Shown: positions 39,717 through 49,701, numbered from the stretch's first letter. The stretch: DNA of 64,000 nucleotides from Tianweitania populi (GCF_014652875.1 NZ_BMZQ01000001.1:310001-374000); one strand, 5' to 3'. Translations and numbers: made by a program. The notes: generated from the letters alone by a model not told the origin.

Positions 39717-40184
39717 ATGAGCAGAGCCTTTACCCGCGAAGAAACCAACGAAAACGCCATCGCAGAGCTCGGCGAGCGTCCGGTCAGTGCGCATCGCAAC
39801 CTTGGGACGCCCGGAGGTCTGGCCGCGATCGACAATGAGATCGCAACGCTGCGCAGCGACCTCAAGGCTGCCGAAGGCGAGGGCGACAAGACGCGCATCG
39901 CCGTGCTCGCGCGCGACCTGCGTTATTGGCTGTCGCGGCGCGAAACGGCGGAACTCGTGCCGCCGGAAAAGGGCAGCGAGATCGTGCGCTTCGGCATGAC
40001 GGTGTCGCTTGAAGACGAAGACGGCAAACAGGCGCGTTGGCGCATCGTCGGCGAGGACGAGGCCGATCCGTCGAAGGGCTCGATCAGCCATGTTTCGCCC
40101 ATGGCACGGGCGCTGTTCGGCAAGGGGATTGGCGAGGCGGCGGTCGTGAACGGGCGCGAGTGGGAGATTGTGGGGCTGGAGTAA
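39717..40184 (+). CDS. GreA/GreB-family transcript elongation factor-like protein
   Basis: The 155-residue protein has an N-terminal coiled-coil region (about 30-80: LAAIDNEIATLRSDLKAAEGEGDKTR) and a C-terminal FKBP-like GreA/B domain (about 85-155: GSEIVRFGMTVSLEDEDGK, WRIVGEDEADPSKGSISHVSPMARALFGKGIGEA). GreA factors stimulate RNA polymerase cleavage of stalled transcripts. This is a divergent paralogue, and the main greA is presumably elsewhere. Its 3' end faces the toxin gene at a distance of 4 bases. Confidence 0.85.
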   Translation: MSRAFTREETNENAIAELGERPVSAHRNLGTPGGLAAIDNEIATLRSDLKAAEGEGDKTRIAVLARDLRYWLSRRETAELVPPEKGSEIVRFGMTVSLEDEDGKQARWRIVGEDEADPSKGSISHVSPMARALFGKGIGEAAVVNGREWEIVGLE

Positions 40185-40188
40185 GGGT

Positions 40189-40572
40189 TCAGCCGAAGGG
40201 CTGACTCACATCACGCAGAAAGTCCGCAACGCCCTCTTCGCTGATCGTGCCATCGGCGGTCAGCAAGACGAGTTGGACAAGGTCCTCGGACGTTGTTTCG
40301 ACGCTCTGGCCATTGAACACAAGGAACGTATCGGCCGCCGCCAGTGCAATGCGCTTGTTACCGTCGATAAACGGATGGTTCTTCACAAGCCCAAAGAGGT
40401 ATGCAGCGGCCAGCTCGAACAGGTCCGGCTCGCCGTAAGCCGCCTTCTGCAAGGGGCGCGCGAGGGCCGACTCAAGCATGCCCTCATCGCGCAGCCCGGT
40501 CGCTCCACCATGGAGGCGAAGCTGTTCGGCATGCATGGTCTCGATAAACTGCCGGTCGTGAAACGCAGTCAT
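40189..40572 (-). CDS. Doc-type (Fic fold) toxin
   Basis: This 127-residue toxin resembles P1 Doc, a kinase-like Fic protein that phosphorylates EF-Tu and blocks translation. The Fic/Doc motif HPFIDGNKRIA carries the catalytic His at residue 66, matching Doc, with Asp, Asn, Lys and Arg retained. It overlaps the antitoxin gene by four bases (ATGA), the standard order with antitoxin first. Its 3' end meets greA-like. Confidence 0.88.
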   Translation of the reverse strand: MTAFHDRQFIETMHAEQLRLHGGATGLRDEGMLESALARPLQKAAYGEPDLFELAAAYLFGLVKNHPFIDGNKRIALAAADTFLVFNGQSVETTSEDLVQLVLLTADGTISEEGVADFLRDVSQPFG

Positions 40573-40799
40573 TTCGCGAGCGCGCGATAGGCCGTCTCAT
40601 ATTTGCGCATCCGCTCACGTGCGACCTTCATCTTGCGCTCGAACTCTTCCGGATCATCTTCGAGCCGGCGAAGGCGCAGTTCACCCTGCTCTTGAACAAC
40701 CGCCAAAGTGTCTCCGGCGTGAACATTCAAATGCTCGAGCATCTCCTTCGGCAGGATAACCCCTTCGGAATTGCCGATCTTGCGAACCGTGATGTTCAT
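40569..40799 (-). CDS. SpoVT/AbrB-type antitoxin (MazE-like)
   Basis: This 76-residue protein has an N-terminal AbrB swapped-hairpin DNA-binding domain (MNITVRKIGNSEGVILP, LEHLNVHAGDTLAVV) and a charged C-terminal helix (EEFERKMKVARERMRKY) that probably neutralises the Doc-like toxin. AAAGGAA precedes ATG 40799. The same frame opens upstream to an ATG at 40919, a possible alternative that would add 40 residues. It overlaps the toxin by four bases. Phased GTTNNAAC repeats lie upstream and are the likely autoregulatory site. Confidence 0.85.
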   Translation of the reverse strand: MNITVRKIGNSEGVILPKEMLEHLNVHAGDTLAVVQEQGELRLRRLEDDPEEFERKMKVARERMRKYETAYRALAK

Positions 40800-40932
40800 C
40801 TGCGTTCCTTTCTCAAGGCGTTCGATCTCCCCGAGCTTGCTGAGAGCGCCAGCATACTGATCCATGCAGCGCCGAGCAGCTTCCATCTGCAAGTCGAAAT
40901 GCGTTTGATCATCTACCATCGGAGCAATCCAA

Positions 40933-40985
40933 GTTATAACATCTGTATAACCTAGATCGTTCGAAGTTGCAACATCAGTTACAAC
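40933..40985 (-). promoter_or_regulatory. Four GTTNNAAC-like repeats, candidate TA operator
   Basis: GTTATAAC (40933-40940), TGTATAAC (40944-40951), GTTGCAAC (40966-40973) and GTTACAAC (40978-40985) lie between scpA/mutB and the antitoxin. The first and third are perfect 8-base palindromes. Centre-to-centre steps of 11, 22 and 12 bases place them on one face of the DNA helix. The region is also AT-rich relative to the surroundings. Confidence 0.6.
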
Positions 40986-43106
40986 TCACGCAAGCAGCGC
41001 ATCCATTAACCGATCCGCTGCATCCGGTATCACCGTACCCGGCGGGAAGATCTCGCTGGCGCCAGCTTGCCGTACGGCCTCGAAATCCTGCGGCGGGATC
41101 ACGCCGCCAGCGACGATGATCATATCCTCGCGGCCGAGACGATGCAGCGCTTCGCGTAGTTCGGGGATCAACGTGAGGTGGCCGGCCGCGAGCGAAGAGG
41201 CGCCGACGATGTGAACGTCGTGCTCCACGGCCAACTTGGCGATCTCTTCCGGCGTCTGGAACATCGCGCCGACGGTGACGTCGAAGCCGAGGTCGCCGAA
41301 GGCTGTTGCGATGACCTTCTGGCCGCGATCATGGCCGTCTTGGCCCATCTTGGCGACCAAGATGCGTGGCTTTTCGCCGGTCTTCTTGGCGAACTGCTCG
41401 ACCTTCTGCTGAACGCGATCAACCACCGGGTTCTGGCCGATCTCCTTCTTGTAAACGCCGGAAATGGTCTGAACGACCGCTGCATGGCGGCCGAAGGTCT
41501 TTTCAAGCGCCAGCGAGATTTCGCCGACGGTCGCCTTGGCACGGGCGGCGCGTACGGCAAATTCGAGCAGGTTGCCGTCGCGCTGTGCGGCTTTAGTCAG
41601 CGCGTCTAAGGCTTCCTCGACGGCCTGAACATCGCGCGTGCCTTTCAGCTGTTGCAGCTTGGACAGCTGGCGGGCGCGGACTTCGGCGTTGTCGATCTTA
41701 AGGACGTCGACTTCGATGTCGGTTTCCGGCTGGAATGTGTTGACGCCGATTAGGGCCTGCTCGCCGCCGTCGATGCGCGCCTGCGTGCGGGCGGCGGCTT
41801 CTTCGATGCGCAGCTTCGGAATGCCCTTTTCCACGGCATTGGCCATGCCGCCGAGCGTTTCGACTTCCTCAATATGGGCGAGCGCCTTGGTGACGAGCTC
41901 ATGCGTCAGGCGCTCGACATAGGCCGAGCCGCCCCACGGATCGATGACGCGGGTAGTGCCGGATTCCTTTTGCAGCAGAAGCTGCGTGTTGCGGGCGATG
42001 CGCGCGGAATGGTCGGTCGGCAACGCCAGCGCCTCGTCGAAAGCGTTGGTGTGGAGCGACTGGGTATGGCCCTGCGTCGCCGCCATCGCCTCGATCATGG
42101 TGCGCATGATGTTGTTGTAGGGGTCCTGCGCCGTCAGCGACCAGCCGGAAGTTTGGCAGTGGGTGCGCAAGGAGAGCGAACGCTGGTCCTTGGGCGCGAA
42201 ATTCTTCTGCATGAGTGCTGCCCATATCAGGCGAGCGGCGCGCATCTTGGCGACTTCCATGAAGAAGTTCATGCCGATCGCCCAGAAGAAGGACAGGCGC
42301 GGCGCGAAATGATCGATGTCGAGGCCGGCCGCAACACCGGCGCGGGCATACTCGATGCCGTCGGCGATCGTGTAAGCGAGCTCAAGGTCGGCGGTCGCAC
42401 CGGCTTCCTGCATATGGTAGCCGGAAATAGAGATCGAGTTGAACTTCGGCATATGCTTCGACGTGTAGGCGAAGATGTCCGAGATGATCCTGAGCGAAGG
42501 TTTCGGCGGATAGATATAGGTGTTGCGGACCATGAACTCCTTGAGGATGTCGTTCTGGATGGTCCCGGCGAGGTTCTTTTGCGAAACGCCCTGTTCCTCG
42601 GCCGCCACGATATAAAGCGCCATGATCGGCAGCACTGCGCCGTTCATGGTCATCGACACCGTCATCTTGTCGAGCGGAATGCCGTCGAACAGCTGGCGCA
42701 TGTCGAGGATGGAATCGATCGCCACGCCTGCCATGCCGACATCGCCGGCGACGCGCGGATGATCCGAGTCATAGCCACGATGGGTGGCGAGATCGAAGGC
42801 GACTGACAGGCCTTTTTGGCCGGCAGCGAGGTTGCGGCGGTAGAAGGCGTTGGACTCTTCGGCCGTCGAGAAGCCGGCATATTGCCGGACAGTCCAGGGC
42901 TGCTGGACATACATCGTCGGGTAGGGACCGCGGATAAACGGCGCGATGCCGGGCATGGTGTCGAGGTAAGACAGGCGGGCGAGGTCGTCGGCGCCATAAG
43001 CGCGCTTGACCGTGATGCCCTCAGGCGTGGTCCAGTTCTCGTCCTTGACGCGTGAGGGCGTGGCGACGGGAGTTGACCACCCGTGCTTGGTGAAATCCGG
43101 GATCAT
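40986..43106 (-). CDS. scpA: Methylmalonyl-CoA mutase large (B12-binding) subunit
   Basis: This 706-residue enzyme isomerises methylmalonyl-CoA and succinyl-CoA in propionate, valine and odd-chain fatty-acid use and in polyhydroxyalkanoate-linked pathways. The N-terminal TIM barrel has the substrate segments [30 protein letters not shown] and the H in [16 protein letters not shown]. The C-terminal B12 domain has MGQDGHDRG with the cobalt-ligand His at about residue 592. It overlaps the small subunit by four bases. The chaperone MeaB and the epimerase are not in this window. Confidence 0.95.
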   Translation of the reverse strand: MIPDFTKHGWSTPVATPSRVKDENWTTPEGITVKRAYGADDLARLSYLDTMPGIAPFIRGPYPTMYVQQPWTVRQYAGFSTAEESNAFYRRNLAAGQKGLSVAFDLATHRGYDSDHPRVAGDVGMAGVAIDSILDMRQLFDGIPLDKMTVSMTMNGAVLPIMALYIVAAEEQGVSQKNLAGTIQNDILKEFMVRNTYIYPPKPSLRIISDIFAYTSKHMPKFNSISISGYHMQEAGATADLELAYTIADGIEYARAGVAAGLDIDHFAPRLSFFWAIGMNFFMEVAKMRAARLIWAALMQKNFAPKDQRSLSLRTHCQTSGWSLTAQDPYNNIMRTMIEAMAATQGHTQSLHTNAFDEALALPTDHSARIARNTQLLLQKESGTTRVIDPWGGSAYVERLTHELVTKALAHIEEVETLGGMANAVEKGIPKLRIEEAAARTQARIDGGEQALIGVNTFQPETDIEVDVLKIDNAEVRARQLSKLQQLKGTRDVQAVEEALDALTKAAQRDGNLLEFAVRAARAKATVGEISLALEKTFGRHAAVVQTISGVYKKEIGQNPVVDRVQQKVEQFAKKTGEKPRILVAKMGQDGHDRGQKVIATAFGDLGFDVTVGAMFQTPEEIAKLAVEHDVHIVGASSLAAGHLTLIPELREALHRLGREDMIIVAGGVIPPQDFEAVRQAGASEIFPPGTVIPDAADRLMDALLA

Positions 43107-44539
43107 AGGGCGTCTCCCGCAAGGCGCTCGAGGAAGAGAGGCGAAAGCTGGTCGCAGAACACTGCGCCTTCCGTCAGGCCGGCGCGCCTTTCGGCTCGGA
43201 TAATCTGCACGGGACGCTCGGCCTTGACGGGGTAAAGCGTGGTGCCGATCACCTCGCGCTTGCCGCCGCGAATGGCGTCGCCGCGTGCATCCGCCGTCGC
43301 CTTGATGCGGGCCTGCAGCTTGTTGTCCTTCAGGCTCTGCAGAATGCCGCCTTCAGCTTCGATCGCCTGGAACTCGGCCCACGCGGCCTGGCACAGCTCT
43401 TCCGTCAGCGCCTCGATCGCGCCCGAACCGGCGGCCGGATCGACCACGAAGTCGAGCTTGCTTTCGCCGGCCAGGATCAGCTGCGTGTTGCGTGCAATAC
43501 GCCGGGCGAAGCCTTCCGGCAGACCGTGGGTGATGGTGTGCGGCAGGATCGACAGGCTGTCCGCGCCACCGATAGCGCCCGCAAACGCGGCGATGGTGGT
43601 GCGCAGGATATTTGTCTCGCAATCCTTGAACGCCATCATGCGGTAGGAGGTCTCGGCATGAATCTTGGCTGGCCGCGGTGCTACGCCGGAAAGCTCCTGC
43701 ACGCGGGTCCAGAGCTGGCGCAGCGCGCGGATCTTGGCGATGGACAGAAGCTGATCCTGATCCACCGAGAGCGCGAAGCCGAGATACGGCACGGTGTGCT
43801 GCAGCGGCTGGCGGTTGGCCTCGATCATCCTGAGATGCGACACGGCGGCGGCCAGAATGGCGCCAAGCTCCTGGGCCTCGCTGGCGCCGGCATTGTGATA
43901 AACGCGGCCGTCGGCCTCGATCAGGATCGCCGGGATACCCATGTCGAAGAAATGGGCGAGCGAAGGGGGCATGGAGGCCGCAAGCGCCTCGATCGACATG
44001 CGCAGCCGTCCCGTGCCGCCGAAGATGGCGGCCGGATCGAGCCCGAGCGCGATGTCGAGCTTGGCTGGATCGACCGACTTGCGGGTCAGATGCTCGACCA
44101 GCCAGTCCACCGACATGCGCGTTTGCGGATGCACGTCGATGCGCAGGTGGATCTTGTTCAGCGGCACGCCTTCCAACGCGGTTGCCAGTGCTTCCGGTGT
44201 CGCAGGCAAGCCGTAGCCGAAAGCGTTCGGCGCACCTTCGAACACCAGCGCAAGGCCGGTCGCGCCTTGAGCGATATCGTCCAGTGCCTGCTTGTTGGCG
44301 CGAACGGGATCCACATCGTCGATGCGCTGCACGACGGTCCATGGCTTGGCGGGATTGGCGCGCGGCAAAAGATGCGGCTCGGCGCGAGTATAAAGCGGCT
44401 CGATGCGGAAGCCGTCGTCGCTATGCGACACGAGCGTTTCCTCGAAGACAGCGCCCTTCAACGCCTTTTCCGCAAGGGTGCGCCAGGCTTCCAACGAAGG
44501 GTCGGGAAACGCAGCCTGCCTGATCGAGCCGTAGTTCAT
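43103..44539 (-). CDS. mutA: Methylmalonyl-CoA mutase small subunit
   Basis: This 478-residue subunit resembles the large subunit but lacks the C-terminal B12-binding DGHDRG domain, as expected of MutA-type partners. The TIM-barrel part ([49 protein letters not shown]) is degenerate at catalytic residues. GGGAGTGAG supports ATG 44539; the frame continues upstream by 19 residues without a ribosome site. Divergent from the DUF853 gene across 219 bases that contain two hairpins. Confidence 0.9.
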   Translation of the reverse strand: MNYGSIRQAAFPDPSLEAWRTLAEKALKGAVFEETLVSHSDDGFRIEPLYTRAEPHLLPRANPAKPWTVVQRIDDVDPVRANKQALDDIAQGATGLALVFEGAPNAFGYGLPATPEALATALEGVPLNKIHLRIDVHPQTRMSVDWLVEHLTRKSVDPAKLDIALGLDPAAIFGGTGRLRMSIEALAASMPPSLAHFFDMGIPAILIEADGRVYHNAGASEAQELGAILAAAVSHLRMIEANRQPLQHTVPYLGFALSVDQDQLLSIAKIRALRQLWTRVQELSGVAPRPAKIHAETSYRMMAFKDCETNILRTTIAAFAGAIGGADSLSILPHTITHGLPEGFARRIARNTQLILAGESKLDFVVDPAAGSGAIEALTEELCQAAWAEFQAIEAEGGILQSLKDNKLQARIKATADARGDAIRGGKREVIGTTLYPVKAERPVQIIRAERRAGLTEGAVFCDQLSPLFLERLAGDAL

Positions 44540-44683
44540 TCTCACTCCCCGTATATTCGTGACCCGAAATCTAGGGCACGCGCGCAAAGCCCGCAATCAA
44601 AAGCCGCGCAATCAATCAACCGAACGCTTGTTAGGTTCTTGGCGTTCGAACGAGCGGCTTGCAAGTGCAAAGGCTCGGCTACC

Positions 44684-44710
44684 AGCCTGATTGTGGTGGC
44701 ACATCAGGCT
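44684..44710. repeat. Inverted repeat upstream of the DUF853 gene
   Basis: AGCCTGAT and ATCAGGCT form an 8-base-pair stem around an 11-base loop. A separate 10-base palindrome (CGTTCGAACG) lies at 44643-44652 in the same divergent spacer. Either may be a regulator site for the mutA or DUF853 gene. Confidence 0.4.
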
Positions 44711-44758
44711 GACTATAGGATGACAGACAGACTGATTGGATCGAGGGACTTGGCTTTC

Positions 44759-46339
44759 ATGTGGGCTGCTGAAACGATCTTTCTCGGCGCAAGCCGCAAG
44801 CCGGATGACAGCTATCAGGAGTCGGAAGAGTTGCTGCTGCGTTACGGCAACCGCCACGGTTTGGTGACGGGCGCGACGGGCACCGGCAAGACGGTGACGT
44901 TGCAGGTTCTGGCCGAGGGTTTTTCCAAGGCCGGCGTGCCGGTGTTCTGCGCCGACATCAAGGGTGATCTGTCCGGCATTGCGATGAAGGGCACGCCGCA
45001 GGATTTCCTCCTCAGGCGCGCTGAAGAAGTGCGGCTGACTCCTTACGAAAACGCCGCGTTTCCAGTGATCTTCTGGGACCTGTTCGGCGAACAGGGCCAT
45101 CCGATCCGCGCCACCGTTTCCGAAATGGGACCGCTGCTTCTGTCGCGGCTGATGAACCTTTCGGAAGCGCAGGAAGGCATCATGAACATCGCCTTCAAGA
45201 TCGCCGACGATGAGGGCCTGCTGCTGCTCGACATGAAGGACCTGCAGGCGCTGCTGGCCGATATTGCCGAGCGCTCCAAGGAGATCGGCGGGCGCTACGG
45301 CAATGTCAGCAAGGCTTCCGTCGGCGCCATCCAGCGCGCGCTGCTGGTGCTGGAACAGCAGGGCGGCAACCACTTCTTCGGCGAGCCCGCTTTGCGCATC
45401 CAGGATCTGATGCGCACCACGCAGGATGGCCGGGGCGCCGTCAACGTTCTGGCCGCCGACAAGCTGATGATGAACCCGCGTTTGTACGCGACCTTCCTTC
45501 TATGGCTCCTGTCGGAACTGTTCGAGGAACTGCCGGAGGTCGGCGACGTGGACAAGCCGAAGCTCGTCTTCTTCTTCGACGAGGCGCATCTCCTGTTCGA
45601 CGAAGCGCCGAAGGTGCTGGTGGATCGCGTCGAGCAGGTCGTTCGGCTGATCCGCTCCAAGGGCGTCGGCGTTTTCTTTGTAACCCAGAACCCGCTCGAC
45701 ATTCCCGAAAGCGTGCTGGCGCAGCTTGGCAATCGCATCCAGCACGCGCTGCGCGCTTACACGCCGCGCGAGCAAAAGGCGGTGCGAACGGCGGCCGAAA
45801 CCTTCCGTCCCAACCCGGATTTCGACTGCGCCACTGCCATTACACAGCTCGGCGTTGGCGAGGCGCTGGTTTCGGTGCTGGAAGCCAAGGCCGTGCCTTC
45901 GATCGTCCAGCGCACGCTGATCCGGCCGCCTTCGGGGCGTGTCGGCCCGGTGACCTCGCAAGAGCGCAGCGACCTGATCGCGAGGAGTCCCGTCGCCGGC
46001 CAATATGATGAGGCGATCGATCGCGAGTCGGCTTTCGAAGTCCTGCAGAAGCGAGCCAGCGATGCTGCCGAGCAGGAAGAAAAGGCGCAGGCGGAAGAGG
46101 GTGGCACCAAATGGACGCTGCCGGATTTCGGCCGAAACAAGCAGCCGGAAGAAGCAGCTCCGAAGCGCCGCACGCGCACTGGCTACGACAACAGCGCACC
46201 ACGCCCCCGCGCGCCGCGCGCATCCAACCGCCAGACGGTCGCGGAAGCCGCCATTAAATCAGTGGTGCGCTCGGCAGGATCCTCCATCGGACGCGCATTG
46301 GTGCGTGGCATTCTTGGTGGCCTGAAGCGCGGCTTCTAA
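44759..46339 (+). CDS. HerA/DUF853-family ATPase
   Basis: This 526-residue P-loop ATPase of the bipolar HerA-like helicase group has Walker [12 protein letters not shown] near residue 40, the B motif [13 protein letters not shown] and a sensor segment [14 protein letters not shown]. The C-terminal tail (about 430-526) is Glu/Arg/Pro-rich, with a final [27 protein letters not shown]. Such proteins are common in proteobacteria; their role in DNA processing or in translocation is not settled. GAGGGA 10 bases before ATG 44759 supports this start. An ATG at 44720 would add 13 residues. It is followed by a palindromic terminator. Confidence 0.88.
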   Translation: MWAAETIFLGASRKPDDSYQESEELLLRYGNRHGLVTGATGTGKTVTLQVLAEGFSKAGVPVFCADIKGDLSGIAMKGTPQDFLLRRAEEVRLTPYENAAFPVIFWDLFGEQGHPIRATVSEMGPLLLSRLMNLSEAQEGIMNIAFKIADDEGLLLLDMKDLQALLADIAERSKEIGGRYGNVSKASVGAIQRALLVLEQQGGNHFFGEPALRIQDLMRTTQDGRGAVNVLAADKLMMNPRLYATFLLWLLSELFEELPEVGDVDKPKLVFFFDEAHLLFDEAPKVLVDRVEQVVRLIRSKGVGVFFVTQNPLDIPESVLAQLGNRIQHALRAYTPREQKAVRTAAETFRPNPDFDCATAITQLGVGEALVSVLEAKAVPSIVQRTLIRPPSGRVGPVTSQERSDLIARSPVAGQYDEAIDRESAFEVLQKRASDAAEQEEKAQAEEGGTKWTLPDFGRNKQPEEAAPKRRTRTGYDNSAPRPRAPRASNRQTVAEAAIKSVVRSAGSSIGRALVRGILGGLKRGF

Positions 46340-46345
46340 CAAAAA

Positions 46346-46365
46346 AGCCCCGGCATGCCGGGGCT
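46346..46365. terminator. Bidirectional terminator, perfect 20-base palindrome
   Basis: A perfectly symmetrical AGCCCCGG/CCGGGGCT hairpin lies between the convergent DUF853 and L,D-transpeptidase genes. It is preceded by six A residues, which give a T-run on the minus strand, and by TCTTCT on the plus side. It can serve both genes, most strongly the minus-strand one. Confidence 0.8.
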
Positions 46366-46387
46366 CTTCTACTAAAGCATGGAAGCT

Positions 46388-47095
46388 TCACATCACCACG
46401 ATCGGCGTGCCGCTGGGCACGCGATCATACAGGTCGATCACGTCCTGGTTCATCATGCGCACGCAGCCTGATGATACGTTGCGGCCGATGGAAGCCCATT
46501 CCGGCGAGCCGTGCAGACGGTAAAGCGTGTCTTGGCCGTTCTGGAAGATGTAGAGGGCACGGGCGCCGAGCGGGTTCCTCAGACCGGGCGGCATGCCGCC
46601 GTTCTCGATGCTGTAGGGTTCAAGCTCGGGCTGGCGCGCGATCATCTCTGCCGGCGGCTTCCAATGCGGCCACTTTTTCTTCCACTGGATCACGCCCGTG
46701 CCCGACCATGCGAAACCTTCGCGTCCCAAGCCGACGCCGTAGCGCATCGCCTGGCCGTTGGGCATCGTGTAATACAGGAAGTGCCCGTTTGTATCGACGA
46801 CGACCGTGCCCGGACGCTCGCCCGTCGGATTGGGCACGATCTGGCGGTAAAATTGCGGGTCGATCTTCTCATAAGGGATCGCCGGAATTTCGAACCCTTC
46901 GTCATACACCGGTCCGTACATGGAAGCGTAGTTCGAGGTTTCGTAGCTCGGCTCGGCAGGCGCAAGCTCGACGACCTGATCAACAGGCCCGATGCGGGTT
47001 GCGCAGGATGCCAGGAACGAGGACGCCGCGAGCACACCGGTACCCATGAGGAAGCGGCGCCGGTCGAGACGGTCGGACGGGTGGTGAACGGACAT
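46388..47095 (-). CDS. YkuD L,D-transpeptidase, Tat-type lipoprotein signal
   Basis: This 235-residue protein has a signal that reads as both Tat (SDRLDRRRFLMGTG) and lipoprotein (SSFLASC at about residues 25-31). The YkuD domain has LYRLHGSPEWASIG and the active motif VSSGCVRMMN with the nucleophilic Cys. It is paralogous to the protein at 29804-30484, with the same FYRQ and NPLGARALYIF segments. It probably cross-links peptidoglycan in the periplasm. It is monocistronic between a terminator and the haloacid dehalogenase gene. Confidence 0.88.
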   Translation of the reverse strand: MSVHHPSDRLDRRRFLMGTGVLAASSFLASCATRIGPVDQVVELAPAEPSYETSNYASMYGPVYDEGFEIPAIPYEKIDPQFYRQIVPNPTGERPGTVVVDTNGHFLYYTMPNGQAMRYGVGLGREGFAWSGTGVIQWKKKWPHWKPPAEMIARQPELEPYSIENGGMPPGLRNPLGARALYIFQNGQDTLYRLHGSPEWASIGRNVSSGCVRMMNQDVIDLYDRVPSGTPIVVM

Positions 47096-47271
47096 AGACG
47101 TGGGATCTGCCTTTTCAACTCAACGCAAAGCCAGGGGCACCGATGGCGATTGGCTTTCAATGCAAGAACACGTGACTGGCTTAAGAAATCCGGCAGAACC
47201 GTGGAATTTCAACGTCCGCTGTCAAACTCCGCCACTACTGTGCCCAATTGGCAACAACATGGATGCCAGAT

Positions 47272-47931
47272 CTACGCGCCGCTCAAGCCGTTCAGGTCCG
47301 GCAGGATCAGCGTCGGCTTCAGGTCGAAATACTCGTCCGGCATGTTGGCGCGGTTGATCCACACCGTCCGGAAGCCGAACTTGGTGGCACCCGCAACATC
47401 CCAGCGGTTGGATGACTGGAACGACACGGCATCGGGATAAAGCCGCCATTGCGTCGTGACGAGATCGTACACGCCGGGATCGGTCTTGAAGCGGCCGATT
47501 GCATCCACGGAAAACACGTCATCGATGATGTCGTCCAGCGCGGCCGAGCGCACGGCGGAAGCAAGCATTGCCGGTGAACCGTTGGAGAGGATCGCAATGC
47601 GCGCGCCTGATGCCTTAAGGCTGCGCAACACGTTCGGCACTTCCGGATAACAATCCAGCGTCCAGTAGGCGTCGAGCAGTTTCTGGCGTAGCGATCGATC
47701 CGCGCTCGGCACGCGCGCAAAGGTATGATCCAGCGCCTGTTCGGTGAGCGCCCAGAAATCCTGATAGGCACCCATCAGAGTCCGCACCCAGGAATATTCC
47801 AGCTGTTTGGCGCGCCAAAGATCCGAAAAGAGCTGGCTGTCCGGGCCCATTTCAGCAACATGGCGGCGCACGGCGGCATGCACGTCGAACAGGGTGCCGT
47901 AGGCATCGAAGACATAATGAGAGAAGGGCAT
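47272..47931 (-). CDS. Haloacid dehalogenase type II (HAD superfamily)
   Basis: This 219-residue hydrolase resembles L-2-haloacid dehalogenases. Asp9 in VFDAYGTLFDVH is the nucleophile. RAKQLEYSWVR, the LSNGSP loop, the Lys of RFKTDPGVY and the VSFQSSNRWDVAGA motif all match the DehII pattern. The reaction would replace halogen on 2-haloacids with hydroxyl, with inversion. Environmental substrates are unknown. It is divergent from the aminotransferase gene. Confidence 0.9.
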   Translation of the reverse strand: MPFSHYVFDAYGTLFDVHAAVRRHVAEMGPDSQLFSDLWRAKQLEYSWVRTLMGAYQDFWALTEQALDHTFARVPSADRSLRQKLLDAYWTLDCYPEVPNVLRSLKASGARIAILSNGSPAMLASAVRSAALDDIIDDVFSVDAIGRFKTDPGVYDLVTTQWRLYPDAVSFQSSNRWDVAGATKFGFRTVWINRANMPDEYFDLKPTLILPDLNGLSGA

Positions 47932-48116
47932 GGTCTGGTCCGGATCGTCTTGAATGATGCATTGGCCTAAGATCAGCCCGCGTCAAGCAGCGGTGTTTGA
48001 TGGTCCGGCTGCTTGAGCCATGCTGGACCACTATCCGGCGGCTTTCAGGTGGTTGACGCCTTTCTAAAGAAGGTCCTTTGTGCCCGCACGAAACGACTCG
48101 TGAGAGCGCCAAGGAC

Positions 48117-48992
48117 ATGACCGAAAGCAAGCCCACCAAGACCAAGACCTGGACCTATCTCGACGGCGACTGGATCGAAGGCAACCCGATGATCGTCGGG
48201 CCGCAAACCCATGCGATGTGGATGGCGTCATCCGTCTTTGATGGCGCGCGCTGGTTCGAGGGCGTGGCGCCCGATCTCGATCTGCATGCCGCACGCGTCA
48301 ACGTCTCGGCGGTCAATCTCGGTATGAAGGCGACGATGAACGCCGACGAGATCCTCGGCATCACGAAGGACGGCTTGAAAAAGTTCGACGGCAACACGGC
48401 CGTTTATATCCGCCCGATGTATTGGGCCGAAGATGGCGGCTATATGGGCGTCACGGCCGATCCGGAATCGACGCGCTTCCTCCTGTCGCTCTACGAATCG
48501 CCCATGCTGCCGCCAAGCGGCTTCTCGGTCACGCAGTCGCCGTTCCGCCGGCCATCGCTCGAAACCATGCCGACCAACGCCAAGGCCGGCTGCCTTTACC
48601 CCAACAATGGCCGCGCCATTCTCGAAGCGCGCTCACGCGGCTTCGACAATGCGCTGGTGCTCGACATGCTCGGCAATGTCGCGGAGACCGGCACATCCAA
48701 CGTGTTCATGGTCAAGGACGGCGTTGTTTACACGCCGGTGCCGAACGGCAGCTTCCTGTCCGGCATCACCCGCATGCGCAACATCACGCTTCTGCGCGAG
48801 GCCGGCTACGAGGTCGTCGAGAAATCGCTCAAAGTCGCCGATTTCGTGGATGCGGACGAGGTCTTTTCGACCGGCAACCATTCCAAGGTCGTGCCGATCG
48901 TGAAGGTCGAAGACAAGAACTTCCAGCCGGGCCCTGTCGCCAAGAAAGCGCGCGAGCTTTACTGGGAGTGGGCGCATTCCACAACGGCATGA
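48117..48992 (+). CDS. ilvE: Branched-chain amino acid aminotransferase (class IV)
   Basis: This PLP enzyme performs the last step of leucine, isoleucine and valine synthesis. It is 291 residues. SSVFDGARWFEG at the N terminus, the Schiff-base Lys at residue 156 in TNAKAGCLYPN and ETGTSNVFMV are the class IV pattern. A nearby ATG is at 48117; a TTG at 48078 is an unlikely earlier start. The ribosome site is not strong. A D-amino-acid or other class IV aminotransferase is a possible alternative. Confidence 0.88.
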   Translation: MTESKPTKTKTWTYLDGDWIEGNPMIVGPQTHAMWMASSVFDGARWFEGVAPDLDLHAARVNVSAVNLGMKATMNADEILGITKDGLKKFDGNTAVYIRPMYWAEDGGYMGVTADPESTRFLLSLYESPMLPPSGFSVTQSPFRRPSLETMPTNAKAGCLYPNNGRAILEARSRGFDNALVLDMLGNVAETGTSNVFMVKDGVVYTPVPNGSFLSGITRMRNITLLREAGYEVVEKSLKVADFVDADEVFSTGNHSKVVPIVKVEDKNFQPGPVAKKARELYWEWAHSTTA

Positions 48993-49098
48993 CGTCGTGG
49001 AATTTTATACCTCGTCACGGGTGATGCGTTGTCATCAAAGTGATGCTGCCTATGTTTCACCTGTATCCGCACAGCCATTTCATTAGGGAGATTGTCCA

Positions 49099-49701
49099 AT
49101 GGCCTTCCAACTTCCCGAGCTTCCATACGCCTACGACGCGCTTGCGCCGTACATGTCGGCGGAAACGCTGGAGTACCACCACGACAAGCACCACAAGGCT
49201 TATGTCGACACGGGCAACACGCTGGCTGAAAAGGCCGGTCTCGCCGACAAGTCGGTGGAAGAGATCGTCAAGGCGTCCTATGGCAAGGATCAGCCGCTCT
49301 TCAACAACGCCGCCCAGCACTACAACCACATCCATTTCTGGAAGTGGCTGAAGAAGGACGGCGGCGGCAAGAGCCTGCCGGGTAAGCTGCAGACCGCCTT
49401 CGACAGCGATCTCGGCGGCTACGACAAGTTCCGCAACGACCTTATCGAAGCCGGCAAGGGCCAGTTTGGTTCGGGCTGGGCCTGGGTGTCGTTGAAGGAC
49501 GGCAAGCTCGAGATCAGCAAAACCCCGAACGGCGAAAACCCGCTGGTTCACGGCGGCACGCCGATCCTCGGCGTCGATGTGTGGGAACACTCCTATTACA
49601 TCGACTACCGCAATGCCCGTCCGAAGTACCTCGAAGCCTTCGTCGATAACCTCATCAACTGGGACTACGTCCTGGAGCGCTACGAAGCCGCTTCGGCCTG
49701 A
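49099..49701 (+). CDS. sodB: Superoxide dismutase, Fe-type (SodB)
   Basis: This 200-residue enzyme converts superoxide to oxygen and hydrogen peroxide in the cytoplasm. The metal ligands are in place: YHHDKHH near residue 27, the NHIHFW region near residue 77, and DVWEHSYYID near residue 161. The motif pattern (FNNAAQHYNH, GSGWAWV) favours iron, though the metal is not certain. A strong UUCG-loop terminator follows. Expression is separate from ilvE, judged by spacing. Confidence 0.95.
   Translation: MAFQLPELPYAYDALAPYMSAETLEYHHDKHHKAYVDTGNTLAEKAGLADKSVEEIVKASYGKDQPLFNNAAQHYNHIHFWKWLKKDGGGKSLPGKLQTAFDSDLGGYDKFRNDLIEAGKGQFGSGWAWVSLKDGKLEISKTPNGENPLVHGGTPILGVDVWEHSYYIDYRNARPKYLEAFVDNLINWDYVLERYEAASA

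Noticed and set aside
43526-44758. Upstream extension of the DUF853 frame through mutA
   Set aside because: It runs antisense to mutA; the conserved protein starts at 44720 or 44759.
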